Source: JADKIH01 sp049363815
Lineage (GTDB): Bacteria > Bacteroidota > Bacteroidia > AKYH767-A > 2013-40CM-41-45
NCBI GenBank assembly: GCA_049363815.1
Contig: JBMQEM010000176.1
Span: 1 to 47,223, forward strand
Length of the DNA: 47,223 nucleotides
Direction of reading: 5' to 3'
How positions within the stretch are numbered: the stretch's first letter is position 1; the number at the start of each line of letters is the position of its first letter. The notes under the pieces are model-generated. The model saw only the letters and a list, made by a program, of their open reading frames with translations, did no database searches and had not been told where the DNA came from. Positions 33,503-43,205 of the stretch are shown here, piece by piece. A program made the translations under genes and the position numbers.

Positions 33503-36500
33503 CTAAGGATGGAGTACGTTCCTTACCGTTCGTGTTTTATTTTCAATGAAGCTGTAATCAGAAGATTCAAGAATTCCATCACCGTTTACATCAGTTGAAA
33601 TATATCCGGTAATAAAACCCATTCCCAGACTGTTATCCGTAGTAACATAATCTAATGCATTAATGAAACCATCCTGATTAATATCTCCTGAATGAATAGC
33701 AAATATACCCGGCTGAACTTCGACCTGATTGTTTCCAAATGCTTTACCTGCGGCATTTGAAAAATCATAGATCGTATCAGGTGCGTTAAACGCAAACGTA
33801 CCCTGACTCCAGGTCTCTAAAGAGTTCCTGTGTTTGACAACGATATAATATGACTGTCCTAAAGCAGGTTGAGGGAATAAGGCACTTGCTGTTCCAGTTG
33901 TATTCAGGATCGTTTTTGTGCTCCAAAGTATCTGCTTCGTAGCTGGAGAAGCTAAACCGACATAAATTGAATCACAAAGTGTATCGTTTGGTACCAATGA
34001 AGAATACATAGTCCCGTTTGAAAGATACATTGCTTCCACAAATACTTTTACTCTTAATGCATAGTCAAACGGTACGGTTGCGAAGGTACTCACAAAGCAA
34101 CTCTGAGAAGCTCCAGCAGTATTATTAGCACGAACCTGCCAGTAATAACTTTCTCCCTGGTTCAAAGGACCTGTTATAGCAGTTGTGTCTGTAGTATTAA
34201 TTAAGATCTGTGTCGGTGGATTCACATTTTCCATATAAACTGTATATGAATTGGCATTTGCTACCGGTGACCACTTTAATGTTATTCCTGATTGACTAAC
34301 ATCAGAAGTAGGACTGCTTGGTGAAGTATTGCCAGGACACGCAGGCAAGGATGTAGAAACATTTATTGAAAACAATCCGGTACCACCACCAACACCTGAA
34401 TGATAAACACGGATATAATATGTTTGATTTTTCGTAAGGTTATTTGCTGTTAAAACCTCTGTTTGTCCATTACCCAGATTGTTTACACATTGAATTGAAG
34501 TTAATGCGCCACATGTTCCTGAAAATAACTGAACCACTGCATTGAATCCGGTTCCTCCTGAAACTGTTACAATCTCAGTTGTATTTGTTGCGATAAAGGA
34601 ATACCAGACATCATCATCCGGAATGGTTCCAGGTGCAGAACATAAAGGAATTGATGCCGATGCAGTTGCTGCAACGGTCTGACTTCCTGTAGTGAATACA
34701 CCTGTAACTACAGGCAGTGAAATTGCTGCTGCACAATTATCATTTATCGGTGGAATAGCTGTTGCACTTATACAAACAGAAAACTGTCCTGCACCGGATC
34801 CTGATCCACTTTGAGCATGATAAATACGCAGAAAATATTGTTGTCCAGTTACCAATGTTGTTGGTGAAAGTGTTTCTGTCAATCCCAATCCGCTGACATT
34901 GGCACACAATAGTAATGTATTTGAAGAATTATATAATTCGACTGCTGCATCGTAGTTTCCACCACTGAGAACTTTTATTGTTGTATTCGGATTCGTTGCA
35001 GTAAATTCAAACCACACATCATCATCGGCATTACCACTGCTGCATGCTGGCATTGCCGGAGTCGGTGTGGCGTTTGCAGAACCATAATATGTTCCACAAA
35101 GTTCAGTACATGTTGAAGTATTCACATCAAGATGTTGTGGTGAAGTTTTCTGATCATTTACCGGTGGAAGTGTAGCTAAAACATAAGGAAGATATACACC
35201 TGGTGTAAATTTCAATGCGGAGTTACATGCAGGTACTTCTACCAGTTGTGACGAAGGAGAATTTCCGAAATTTCTTGTGTTAGCATTCATCTGATGAATG
35301 TACTCTGCGTTTAATACTGGATTACTGATGTTGATACCATTCAAGCCGACAGAATAGGAGTAGAAATAATTAAATGTACCATTGAATCCTTCCATTGTTC
35401 CATAGATGAAATCAATATCTCCCGTTGCTTCATACAATTTCAATTGGAAATTCAGATTCGGTCCGGCATTATTATAAATTTCCATCCCTGTCCATTCAAC
35501 AGTCAATATTCTGCTGCCAACAACTCCGCTGACAGCATATTTCATAGAACCATCCAGACTGGATTGTGCACCGGAGTTTCCCTGACAAACAAGATCCTCA
35601 TAGAAAGGTGCCACGATCAAAGTTCCGCCAACTGCATTCAGACCATTTGTATAACTATAAACACCATTTCCTCCGCCTGTATTCGATGTGCCGACATTAA
35701 ACGTAATAAAACCGTTTGTCGAAACTGAAAAGTTACTGTAGGTGGTACCCTGGTAAGGAAAGTTAAATCCAATAGGTTGTGATGTACTGAGGTTATCATC
35801 TGTATTTGTACCGTTTCTCCATCCGCTGGCAGATGTTCCTGTTCCGAGAATAGACGTAAAGGTATTTCCTGTTGTCCTGTTAACATCATAATTAATTCCT
35901 GTTGCAGTAGAAAATTGATTTACTGCGCAACCGCTTGCAGGACCTGCTCCGTTCTTTGGTACTATCTTGTAAAAATAGGTTGTATTATAAGCCAGAGCTC
36001 CAGGATTATAGGTTGTTGCGATCTGGGATACAGAAACCAAAGGTGGATTAGATGTTGTTCCGAAATATACATCATAAGAAGTAGGGTCTCCAGAACCCGG
36101 AGTCCAGTTTAACTGAACCGCATTAGAATTTCCGGTTCCCGTGGGAGTGGACGACAAAATACAACTAGGAGGGAGTACAGGAGGAGTGAAGATCACTGAA
36201 GCCCCTGAAGTTATTGCTGTGATATTATTATTTGTCTCAATGACCTTGCTGAATGAAGGAGATGCTCCACCCGGTGAAACACTGATGTAATCTGTTGTTG
36301 TAGCAGCTAAGCCAACTGAATAGCCTCCATTATTCACATTCATTCCCGTGCTGTACACAAACTGAATCACATTTGTTGTCTCATATAACCATACCTGAAT
36401 TCTTCCTGTATTGGCTGAATTTTTTGGTACTGCAAGTAACCATTCAATAGATAATTTTCTGTTAGGTGCTACTCCAATCATTTTTGATCCGCAATATCCG

Positions 36501-36880
36501 GCAGCAGCTGTATTCAAGTCATCCCAGTATGGCGCTATCTTTGGAAAATCTGAATTGACTGTTAATTGATTTACTGCATTGGTGGAGACCAATGTAGAAC
36601 CCAATCGCATCAACCCGTTTGAGTTTACTGAGTATTGTGAATAAACAATATTGTTGTAAGTAAAGTTGAAACCAATGTTCTGTAATGGACTTACTGCATT
36701 ATCCTGACTGGAACCAATCAGAAGATTAAATCCATTCATGTCTTCCGGAACTACTCCGGTTGCGAATGATACATTGTAAAGGTTAACCTGCGCATTTGTA
36801 TTGAATAAATTTAATTGTAACAGGATGAAAGTCGACAAAACGATTCGTAACTTTCGTGTACTGAGTAGTGTTCTATTCAT
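33503..36880 (-). CDS. Large secreted multidomain protein with fibronectin type III, PPC-like and dockerin-like modules
   Basis: The 1125-residue protein has a signal peptide ending near TNAQ (residue 30). Two similar modules with GFNFTYNN...YSQYSVNSNGLMRLG and GFNFPYQG...YSNFSVSTNGFITFN lie at about 35-230 and 330-560. Fibronectin type III domains are at about 240-325 (AVQLNWTPGSGDPTSYDVYFG) and 855-935 (LKWSPVANANSYTVYMEN). Two PPC-like modules with DDVWFEF/DDVWYSF occupy about 600-850. The C-terminus carries two Ca-binding EF-hand-like loops, GDINQDGFINALDY and TDVNGDGILESSDYS, then VRNVLHP. This is a dockerin-like tail known from several Bacteroidota surface proteins rather than the T9SS type A domain. 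The protein is probably exported; its ligand is unknown. Confidence 0.82.
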   Translation of the reverse strand: MNRTLLSTRKLRIVLSTFILLQLNLFNTNAQVNLYNVSFATGVVPEDMNGFNLLIGSSQDNAVSPLQNIGFNFTYNNIVYSQYSVNSNGLMRLGSTLVSTNAVNQLTVNSDFPKIAPYWDDLNTAAAGYCGSKMIGVAPNRKLSIEWLLAVPKNSANTGRIQVWLYETTNVIQFVYSTGMNVNNGGYSVGLAATTTDYISVSPGGASPSFSKVIETNNNITAITSGASVIFTPPVLPPSCILSSTPTGTGNSNAVQLNWTPGSGDPTSYDVYFGTTSNPPLVSVSQIATTYNPGALAYNTTYFYKIVPKNGAGPASGCAVNQFSTATGINYDVNRTTGNTFTSILGTGTSASGWRNGTNTDDNLSTSQPIGFNFPYQGTTYSNFSVSTNGFITFNVGTSNTGGGNGVYSYTNGLNAVGGTLIVAPFYEDLVCQGNSGAQSSLDGSMKYAVSGVVGSRILTVEWTGMEIYNNAGPNLNFQLKLYEATGDIDFIYGTMEGFNGTFNYFYSYSVGLNGINISNPVLNAEYIHQMNANTRNFGNSPSSQLVEVPACNSALKFTPGVYLPYVLATLPPVNDQKTSPQHLDVNTSTCTELCGTYYGSANATPTPAMPACSSGNADDDVWFEFTATNPNTTIKVLSGGNYDAAVELYNSSNTLLLCANVSGLGLTETLSPTTLVTGQQYFLRIYHAQSGSGSGAGQFSVCISATAIPPINDNCAAAISLPVVTGVFTTGSQTVAATASASIPLCSAPGTIPDDDVWYSFIATNTTEIVTVSGGTGFNAVVQLFSGTCGALTSIQCVNNLGNGQTEVLTANNLTKNQTYYIRVYHSGVGGGTGLFSINVSTSLPACPGNTSPSSPTSDVSQSGITLKWSPVANANSYTVYMENVNPPTQILINTTDTTAITGPLNQGESYYWQVRANNTAGASQSCFVSTFATVPFDYALRVKVFVEAMYLSNGTMYSSLVPNDTLCDSIYVGLASPATKQILWSTKTILNTTGTASALFPQPALGQSYYIVVKHRNSLETWSQGTFAFNAPDTIYDFSNAAGKAFGNNQVEVQPGIFAIHSGDINQDGFINALDYVTTDNSLGMGFITGYISTDVNGDGILESSDYSFIENKTRTVRNVLHP

Positions 36881-37051
36881 GTGGTGTCATTAGATGTCGG
36901 ATGAATCAGTGAAAACTGATCCATCGCTTCAGGATTGTTTTGGTTAAAGTAATTTCCTTGTGTGCTCTGTAAGAGTACGCAGATTGTTAATTAAAGAGAA
37001 TCAGGTGTTTATAAACCAAAGATAAGTTCTGGACTTTGAATTCGCAAGTGG

Positions 37052-37080
37052 TTTTGAAGTTTATTAATTAGTTAAATTCG
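37052..37080 (+). promoter_or_regulatory. Candidate promoter of bshC
   Basis: TTTTG (37052-37056) precedes TAAATTCG (37073-37080), one base off TAnnTTTG, with a 16-base spacer. The ATG is 18 bases downstream at 37099. Confidence 0.4.
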
Positions 37081-37098
37081 CAGGATTAAATATCACTT

Positions 37099-38700
37099 AT
37101 GACCACTTTTACAAGTACTTCTCTTCCTCTGGAAAAGACCGGAAGTTTTGAAAAAACAATAATTTCATATATAAATGGCCAAAATTCCTTAAAAAAGTTA
37201 TACGACTTCGACCCGGATCTATCAGGACTCAGAAAAAGGGTAGCTGCTGGTGCCGGAAATAGTCTCGACCGGAATCTGCTGGTGGAAGTCCTGAAATCTC
37301 AATACAGTTCTCTTGACCTTTCAGCAGATTCTCCTGTTCTTTCAAACATTGAGTTATTGAATTCTCAATCGACCTTTTGTGTTACAACCGGACATCAGCT
37401 AAATATTTTCAGTGGACCGTTATATGTTTTATTTAAACTGGTTTCTACGATCAATCTTGCTGAAAGATTAAAAAAAGAAATTCCGGAAAAGAATTTTGTA
37501 CCGGTTTACTGGATGGCAACAGAAGATCATGACATTGCCGAGATCAACCACCTTTCAGTTTTTTCAAAAAAGTTTGAGTTTGTTACGGAGTACAAAGGTA
37601 AGGCCGGAGCAATGAAACTGGATAACATTGCAGATTTCAATGCAGCGATTTTCGAAGTGCTTGGAGATTCACCTCTGGCAAAAGAGATCTTTCAGATCAT
37701 TTCTGATTCTTATAATGGGAATAAAAATCTTGCAAGTGCAACCAGGGACTGGACACATAAGTTACTGGGAAAATATGGACTGGTCATTCTGGATGCTGAC
37801 GATGCCGGATTAAAAAAACTCTTTGTACCTGTTGCTGAAAAAGAATTGAAAGAGCAATTTATTATTCAGTCGGTAACGAAGGCCACAGAAATTCTGAAAT
37901 CAGATTTCAATGTGCAAGTCAATCCCCGGGAAATAAATTTGTTCTATATTCATGAAAATACAAGAAACAGAATTATAAAAAGTGAAAATTCATTTCAGGT
38001 ACTCAATACTGATTTGAAATTTTCAGAATCTGAAATCCTAAATGAATTGCATGAACACCCGGAGCGTTTCAGTCCGAATGTCCTGATGCGCCCAATTTAC
38101 CAGGAGCTCATCCTGCCCAATCTTGCATATATCGGCGGGCCTTCTGAAATAACCTACTGGCTTGAATTGAAATTTATATTTGAAAAACTGGACATGAAAA
38201 TGCCGGTCTTAATGTTGAGAAATTGTGCAATGATCGTTGAAAGACAATTGTTGAATAAATGGGTAAAACTTGGTTTTCAGACTGAAGATATTTTCAGACC
38301 GGAGAATGAATTGATCAGAATGTATCTGGATAAAAAAGAAGGTCATTTTTCATTACAACAATCTTCTGATGAAATATCTGCAATCTTCGACAGGATCACC
38401 GCTGAAGTCTCGGGTATCGATCAGTCTCTTAAAGCAACTGCAGAATCAGAAAAACAAAAAGTGATCAATTCGATTTCAATGCTCGAAGATAAGGTGTTGC
38501 GTTCTTTTAAACGTAAGGAAGAAGCAGAGATCAATCAGATCAAAAAGATCAGGGAGAAATTTCTTCCCGGTGGCTCATTACAGGAAAGAAGCGAAACCCT
38601 TCTGCCTTTTTACCTGAAGTGGGGAAGTAATTTCATTGAAGAGATCAAAAATACTTTTGATCCATTAGATACCAGATTTACAATCTTTGAGGAAATATAA
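37099..38700 (+). CDS. bshC: Bacillithiol biosynthesis cysteine-adding enzyme BshC
   Basis: BshC joins cysteine to glucosaminyl-malate in the last step of bacillithiol synthesis, so it implies that this organism uses bacillithiol as its low-molecular-weight thiol. The 533-residue length fits. Marker segments are CVTTGHQLNIFSGPLYVLFK (about 94-113), NFVPVYWMATEDHDIAEINH (about 134-153), PNVLMRPIYQELILPNLAYIGGPSEI (around 325-350), and a coiled-coil-like helix from 420 to 490, with the final LPFYLKWG...EFLEEI-type ending (FIEEIKNTFDP). It faces the phosphoesterase gene, 19 nt away. Other bsh genes are not in the window. Confidence 0.95.
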   Translation: MTTFTSTSLPLEKTGSFEKTIISYINGQNSLKKLYDFDPDLSGLRKRVAAGAGNSLDRNLLVEVLKSQYSSLDLSADSPVLSNIELLNSQSTFCVTTGHQLNIFSGPLYVLFKLVSTINLAERLKKEIPEKNFVPVYWMATEDHDIAEINHLSVFSKKFEFVTEYKGKAGAMKLDNIADFNAAIFEVLGDSPLAKEIFQIISDSYNGNKNLASATRDWTHKLLGKYGLVILDADDAGLKKLFVPVAEKELKEQFIIQSVTKATEILKSDFNVQVNPREINLFYIHENTRNRIIKSENSFQVLNTDLKFSESEILNELHEHPERFSPNVLMRPIYQELILPNLAYIGGPSEITYWLELKFIFEKLDMKMPVLMLRNCAMIVERQLLNKWVKLGFQTEDIFRPENELIRMYLDKKEGHFSLQQSSDEISAIFDRITAEVSGIDQSLKATAESEKQKVINSISMLEDKVLRSFKRKEEAEINQIKKIREKFLPGGSLQERSETLLPFYLKWGSNFIEEIKNTFDPLDTRFTIFEEI

Positions 38701-38719
38701 AGATCGTTCTTATCTGAGT

Positions 38720-39877
38720 TTATTGGACAATGAATTTTCCCGAAGTGATCAGTGAATGTTCCCCGGAGATCCTGTAAAAATAAATTCCTTTCTTTAATTC
38801 AGAACCATTCAATGGGATCATTCGGGTTTCTTTCTTCACTAAATAATATTCTTCATCAATAATATTTCCTAGAATGTCGAAAACCTGAAGTTTGGAGTTT
38901 CCTGAATAGTTCAGTTTGTTTTCGAATGAAATAGTTGAAGTACTGGTTACAGGATTCGGATAAACCTTACTTGTGATCCCTGTTGAAAGTGTCTGAATAT
39001 TTGTTGGACTGAACCAGATCTCTTCTATCGGTTTTGCTGTGGCAGTATAGCCTGCGTAAGGTAATCCAAACATATCTTCAAGAGTACGAAGCATATCGTA
39101 ATGATGATATCCTGTTTGTGAATAATTTCCCGGAGTCACCATCGGTCCGACAAAGATACAGGGAACATGATTGGAAGAATAATTATCGTCTTCATCAAAA
39201 AGTACGATCAACAGACTATTGTTATTCATTGCCCAGTTAACATAAGGTGAAAGAACATCATTCACAAATTGATCACCGGTTTCGATTCTGGTTGGATCTA
39301 CACCATCATGCATGGAATTATTAAGATTGGGAATTACAAATGAAAGATCCGGAAGTAAATTAAAGTCTGATGGAAAATTGTCAAGTGTCTGATGACAGGT
39401 GGCCGGAATCTGATTAGTTCCTGTTCCTTGCCAATGTGTCCATGGACTATGTTTTCTGGTATATCCTCCTGAAATTTCTACAAGCGATCCGACAGAAGGA
39501 AGGTCCTCAGAGTAACCTGCAAAGGTAAATCCGGAGTTGAGCAATGCTGCTCCAAGATTAGGAGTTGAAAAGGGCGTTCCAACTGGAACGTTGTTTGTCG
39601 TCACTCCCTGACTGTCTCCTGAAAACAACTTTATATAATTTGTTTGAGAAGGATGACTCAATCCATAATACTCAACCATGTTAGCACCAATGGTAGATAA
39701 ATGATTTATATATGGAGCCGAAGAAGATCCGATTATTTGCTGATAAGCGTGGTTTTCCAAAACACAGATAACGACATGATCGGGTCTTGGAACCTCTGAA
39801 TAAACTTTTGCGCTACCAATAAATAGAAGCGAAATAAAAGCAAATGCATTAAGGTAATTCTTAACAGATACAGACAT
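38720..39877 (-). CDS. Secreted phosphoesterase (phosphatase/phospholipase C-like) with T9SS type A tail
   Basis: The 385-residue protein has a signal peptide (about 9-27, ending near VYS). Residues 30 to about 290 look like the phosphoesterase family of the alkaline-phosphatase superfamily (PF04185-like). The opening metal site is HVVICVLENHAYQQIIG with YINHL, then LSHPSQTNYIKLFSGD, then SFVIPNLNNSMHDG and LLIVLFDEDDNYSSNHVPCIFVGP, which hold the conserved Asp/His ligands. The tail STGITSKVYPNPVTSTSTIS ... GKFIVQ is a T9SS type A sorting domain, so it should be secreted or surface-bound. It would release phosphate from organic esters outside the cell, which fits the phosphate operon at 16-22 kb, although it is not linked to it. 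Confidence 0.87.
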   Translation of the reverse strand: MSVSVKNYLNAFAFISLLFIGSAKVYSEVPRPDHVVICVLENHAYQQIIGSSSAPYINHLSTIGANMVEYYGLSHPSQTNYIKLFSGDSQGVTTNNVPVGTPFSTPNLGAALLNSGFTFAGYSEDLPSVGSLVEISGGYTRKHSPWTHWQGTGTNQIPATCHQTLDNFPSDFNLLPDLSFVIPNLNNSMHDGVDPTRIETGDQFVNDVLSPYVNWAMNNNSLLIVLFDEDDNYSSNHVPCIFVGPMVTPGNYSQTGYHHYDMLRTLEDMFGLPYAGYTATAKPIEEIWFSPTNIQTLSTGITSKVYPNPVTSTSTISFENKLNYSGNSKLQVFDILGNIIDEEYYLVKKETRMIPLNGSELKKGIYFYRISGEHSLITSGKFIVQ

Positions 39878-40198
39878 AGTTGGTTGTTATTTAGTAATAA
39901 GATCATTCTATTTTTATTTACTACGGCAAATGAACCGTTACAATCTGGTGCAAGTATGAATAGCTGAAAACCATAATGTTGGATTAATACAGGAAAGTTG
40001 CGATTATGATTTTTAAAGTCAGATTCTCTGGAATTTCAGTCTATTCTTACTTTCAATGATTGTTATCAATTTGATGAAATATCATCTTATCCCCAAAATT
40101 CAAATCATTGTTCAAAAATGATCAGGTAAAACTGATAAAATCTTTCATTTGACATAAATTGGATTCTTAATTGACAAAAAATAACAATATTTTTGCCC
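39878..40198. other. Divergent intergenic region upstream of guaA
   Basis: These 321 bases hold the 5' ends of the phosphoesterase gene and guaA. A TATTTTTG box for guaA lies at 40188-40195. I found no purine-riboswitch-like fold, ORF or strong hairpin. Confidence 0.55.
40188..40195 (+). promoter_or_regulatory. -7 box of guaA, three bases before the start codon
   Basis: TATTTTTG matches TAnnTTTG exactly and ends only three bases before the ATG at 40199. No matching -33 box is at standard spacing. If it is used, the mRNA begins at or after the ATG, so this start or this promoter needs care. Confidence 0.45.
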
Positions 40199-41725
40199 AT
40201 GCATCAGAAAATTCTAATTGCCGATTTCGGATCACAATATACCCAGTTGATCGCCCGTAGAATCCGGGAACTTAATGTGTATTGCGAGATCCATCCTTTT
40301 CATCATTTCCCAGCTTTGACACCTGATGTACAAGGTGTGATCATTTCTGGAAGCCCTTCTTCTGTGAGAGATGAGAATCATCCTGAAATGGATATTAACA
40401 CCATACGTGGTAAAGTACCTGTCCTCGGTGTATGTTATGGTGCACAGCTACTCGCCTATACTAACGGGGGAGAGGTTCTGCCTTCCAGGATCAGGGAATA
40501 CGGACGGGCACATTTGATTTCAATTGAGAAAAATGAGCTCTTCGAAAATATTCCCCTGAATAGCACTGTCTGGATGTCACATGGTGATACCATTGCTAAG
40601 ATCCCTGAGAAGTTCCAGATTATTGCTCAGACTTCTGATGTAAAAGTTGCTGCCTTCAAGATCGCTGAAGAAAAGACCTACGGAATACAGTTTCATCCGG
40701 AGGTGACTCATTCATCAGATGGTAAAGAATTGCTTAAAAATTTCATAGTTAATATCTGTAAATGCAAACAAGACTGGACTCCGGCTGCATTTGTTTCTGA
40801 AACCATTGAAAACCTGAGGGCAAAATTACAGAATGATGTTGTTGTACTTGGATTATCTGGTGGTGTAGATAGTAGTGTAGCGGCAGTATTGCTACATCAG
40901 GCAATCGGTAAAAATCTGCATTGCATTTTCGTAGATAATGGTTTGCTTAGAAAAAATGAATTTGAACTTGTTCTTGAATCCTACAAGCACATGGGATTAA
41001 ACATTACCGGAATAGATGCAAAGGATAGATTTTATTCAGAACTGAAAGGGTTAACTGATCCGGAAGCTAAGCGAAAAGCGATAGGGAAAGTTTTCATAGA
41101 TGTTTTCGATACAGAGGCACACCGGATCACGAATGTGAAATGGCTGGCCCAAGGCACCATTTATCCTGACATCATTGAATCAGTGAGTGTAAAAGGTCCG
41201 AGTGCTACGATCAAATCACATCATAATGTCGGTGGCTTGCCAGAAAAGATGAAACTGAAGGTAATCGAACCATTGAATACACTTTTCAAAGACGAAGTTC
41301 GTTCAGTTGGAAAACAATTGAATATTGATCCGCTGATTCTTAACCGGCATCCATTTCCGGGTCCAGGTCTGGCCATACGGATCCTTGGCGATATCACACC
41401 TGAAAAGGTTGATATGGTACAACAGGCAGATGAAATATTTATTTCCTCTCTCAAGAGTGAGGGGCTGTATAATGATGTTTGGCAGGCAGGAGTGATCCTT
41501 TTACCTGTGCAGTCAGTCGGAGTAATGGGTGATGAAAGAACCTATGAGAAAGCTGTCGTGTTGAGAGCTGTTCAATCTGTCGATGGAATGACAGCAGATT
41601 GGTGCCATCTTCCACACACATTCCTTGCAAAAGTATCCAATGACATCATCAATAAAGTAAAAGGAATAAACAGAGTCGTTTATGATATCAGTTCAAAACC
41701 GCCGGCAACAATAGAATGGGAATAA
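40199..41725 (+). CDS. guaA: GMP synthase (glutamine-hydrolysing)
   Basis: GuaA converts XMP to GMP using ATP and glutamine. The 508-residue protein has the class I glutamine amidotransferase domain with catalytic Cys79 (GVCYGAQ) and His166/Glu168 (QFHPEVTHS). The ATP-pyrophosphatase domain has the P-loop SGGVDS at 220-225. The C-terminal dimerisation domain includes RHPFPGPGLAIRILG and the end segment KPPATIEWE, which binds XMP. The open frame begins at a TTG two codons earlier (40193), but that TTG is inside the -7 box, so I use the ATG. Next is a LysM-binding protein fusion, 64 nt downstream. Confidence 0.97.
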   Translation: MHQKILIADFGSQYTQLIARRIRELNVYCEIHPFHHFPALTPDVQGVIISGSPSSVRDENHPEMDINTIRGKVPVLGVCYGAQLLAYTNGGEVLPSRIREYGRAHLISIEKNELFENIPLNSTVWMSHGDTIAKIPEKFQIIAQTSDVKVAAFKIAEEKTYGIQFHPEVTHSSDGKELLKNFIVNICKCKQDWTPAAFVSETIENLRAKLQNDVVVLGLSGGVDSSVAAVLLHQAIGKNLHCIFVDNGLLRKNEFELVLESYKHMGLNITGIDAKDRFYSELKGLTDPEAKRKAIGKVFIDVFDTEAHRITNVKWLAQGTIYPDIIESVSVKGPSATIKSHHNVGGLPEKMKLKVIEPLNTLFKDEVRSVGKQLNIDPLILNRHPFPGPGLAIRILGDITPEKVDMVQQADEIFISSLKSEGLYNDVWQAGVILLPVQSVGVMGDERTYEKAVVLRAVQSVDGMTADWCHLPHTFLAKVSNDIINKVKGINRVVYDISSKPPATIEWE

Positions 41726-41789
41726 TTTTTGCATTCTCAGGATCTGACGGATATTAAAGTAACATTTACAATTCTTAAAAACCGAAATT

Positions 41790-43205
41790 GTGCATCTAAA
41801 AAAAATTCTTTTGTTGATCGGATTATTTCTGACTCAGCTTTCTTACGGTCAGACATTGACCAAAAAGGATACCGCTGATATCAGATTTCTGAATTCAAGA
41901 AAATTCTTTATTTATAAGGTTGAGAAAGGGGAGACCCTGTTTAGTATTTCCCAGAAATTCAACATTCCGCAGGAAGAGATCATTCAATTCAACAAGGACA
42001 TAAGTCAGCAAGGTTTAAAAGCTAAAACAAAATTATGGATACCCGCTTATTCCTGGCTGAATAAAAATAACAAGACAGAAACAGAAACTGAAGAAGCTGA
42101 AGAAATCGATCCGGGAAAAAAATCTTATAAGATTGCTATCGTTTCAACTTTGAATTTACCAAAGTTGTATTTACCTGATACCACTGAACTTGATTCATCT
42201 TATGTTGATGAAGCGATTGAGAGGGAGATCATGAATAATTTATCTTTCATCGAAGGTGCTATGAGAAGTGCAGAAATTCTGAAAACGGATGGATTCAGAT
42301 CTCACGTCTTAGTTTTAGATTCTGAACAGGATTCAGTCAAGCTTGGTAATAAATTGAAATTACATTCTCCTGATCTGATCATTACAAATGAGAATGGCAG
42401 CATTCTCAAATTTTTGACTGATTTATCTGACCACAAAAACATCCGGTTGTTATCATGTGGGATCAATACAACTGAACTTATTTCCGACTCAAAAAATTCT
42501 ATCGCACTTTTTCCTTCTTCACTTAGCCAGTGTGAAGAGATGGGATATTTCAATGCAAAGTATTTTCCTGGAGCAGTTGGAATAACGATCCGTACAACTC
42601 AGGCAAAGGAAAATGAAAGAAGCACGGCTTTCAAAAACGGTTGGAAAACAGGTGGCGGCGGAAAAATGATATATCTGGATTATTCAAAAGGTGGAGCAAA
42701 GGCTATTGCTGATAGCTTAAGTAAATCGAAAAATAATGTAATTTTTATTTCCTCGTCAAATGAAGATATTGTTTCTACTATTCTTGGTGAATTAAAAGAA
42801 CATGTAGGAGAAAAAACGATCACGGTAGCAGGATTACCAACCTGGCAATATTTTGAAACGATCGATCAGAACCTGATGGACAAATGCAATGTGTATATTT
42901 TCAGTTCCGGATTTATCCGGTATGGAAGTTCTCCTGTTGAAAATTTCAGAAAATATTTCCGTGAAACTTACAATGGCGAACCATCTGAATCTGCTTTTCA
43001 GGGTTATGATGCCATGATGTTTGCAGGAAAAAACCTTATGAAGTTTGGTAAAAAATTTATTACTACAGGGAAAACTATGCAAGTGGATGGAATTTATTCT
43101 GAATATATAATTGAAAATTCAGCTAAGGAGAATAAGATCATTCATGTCTTTCAACCAACGAAAGATGACCAGATCGATTACTTTATTAAGATAAATAAGA
43201 AGTGA
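41790..43205 (+). CDS. LysM domain fused to a type 1 periplasmic-binding-like domain
   Basis: The 471-residue product has a signal peptide ending at SYGQ (about residue 21). One LysM module (FFIYKVEKGETLFSISQKF, about 39-84) is followed by an acidic linker and then a Leu/Ile/Val-binding-protein-like domain from about 110 to the end (YKIAIVSTLNLP, SPDLIITNENGS, GAVGITIRTTQAKENERSTAFKNGW, FQGYDAMMFAGK). It is probably a peptidoglycan-tethered periplasmic protein that senses or binds a small ligand. No permease gene is nearby, so classical ABC import is unlikely. The start is GTG (41790); no ATG is available before the signal peptide. Its stop overlaps the hemF start (TGATG). Confidence 0.82.
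   Translation: MHLKKILLLIGLFLTQLSYGQTLTKKDTADIRFLNSRKFFIYKVEKGETLFSISQKFNIPQEEIIQFNKDISQQGLKAKTKLWIPAYSWLNKNNKTETETEEAEEIDPGKKSYKIAIVSTLNLPKLYLPDTTELDSSYVDEAIEREIMNNLSFIEGAMRSAEILKTDGFRSHVLVLDSEQDSVKLGNKLKLHSPDLIITNENGSILKFLTDLSDHKNIRLLSCGINTTELISDSKNSIALFPSSLSQCEEMGYFNAKYFPGAVGITIRTTQAKENERSTAFKNGWKTGGGGKMIYLDYSKGGAKAIADSLSKSKNNVIFISSSNEDIVSTILGELKEHVGEKTITVAGLPTWQYFETIDQNLMDKCNVYIFSSGFIRYGSSPVENFRKYFRETYNGEPSESAFQGYDAMMFAGKNLMKFGKKFITTGKTMQVDGIYSEYIIENSAKENKIIHVFQPTKDDQIDYFIKINKK

Noticed and set aside
39878..40198. Purine riboswitch ahead of guaA
   Set aside because: No conserved purine-aptamer core or paired P1 stem is visible, and the likely promoter box is only three bases from the ATG, which leaves no leader for it.
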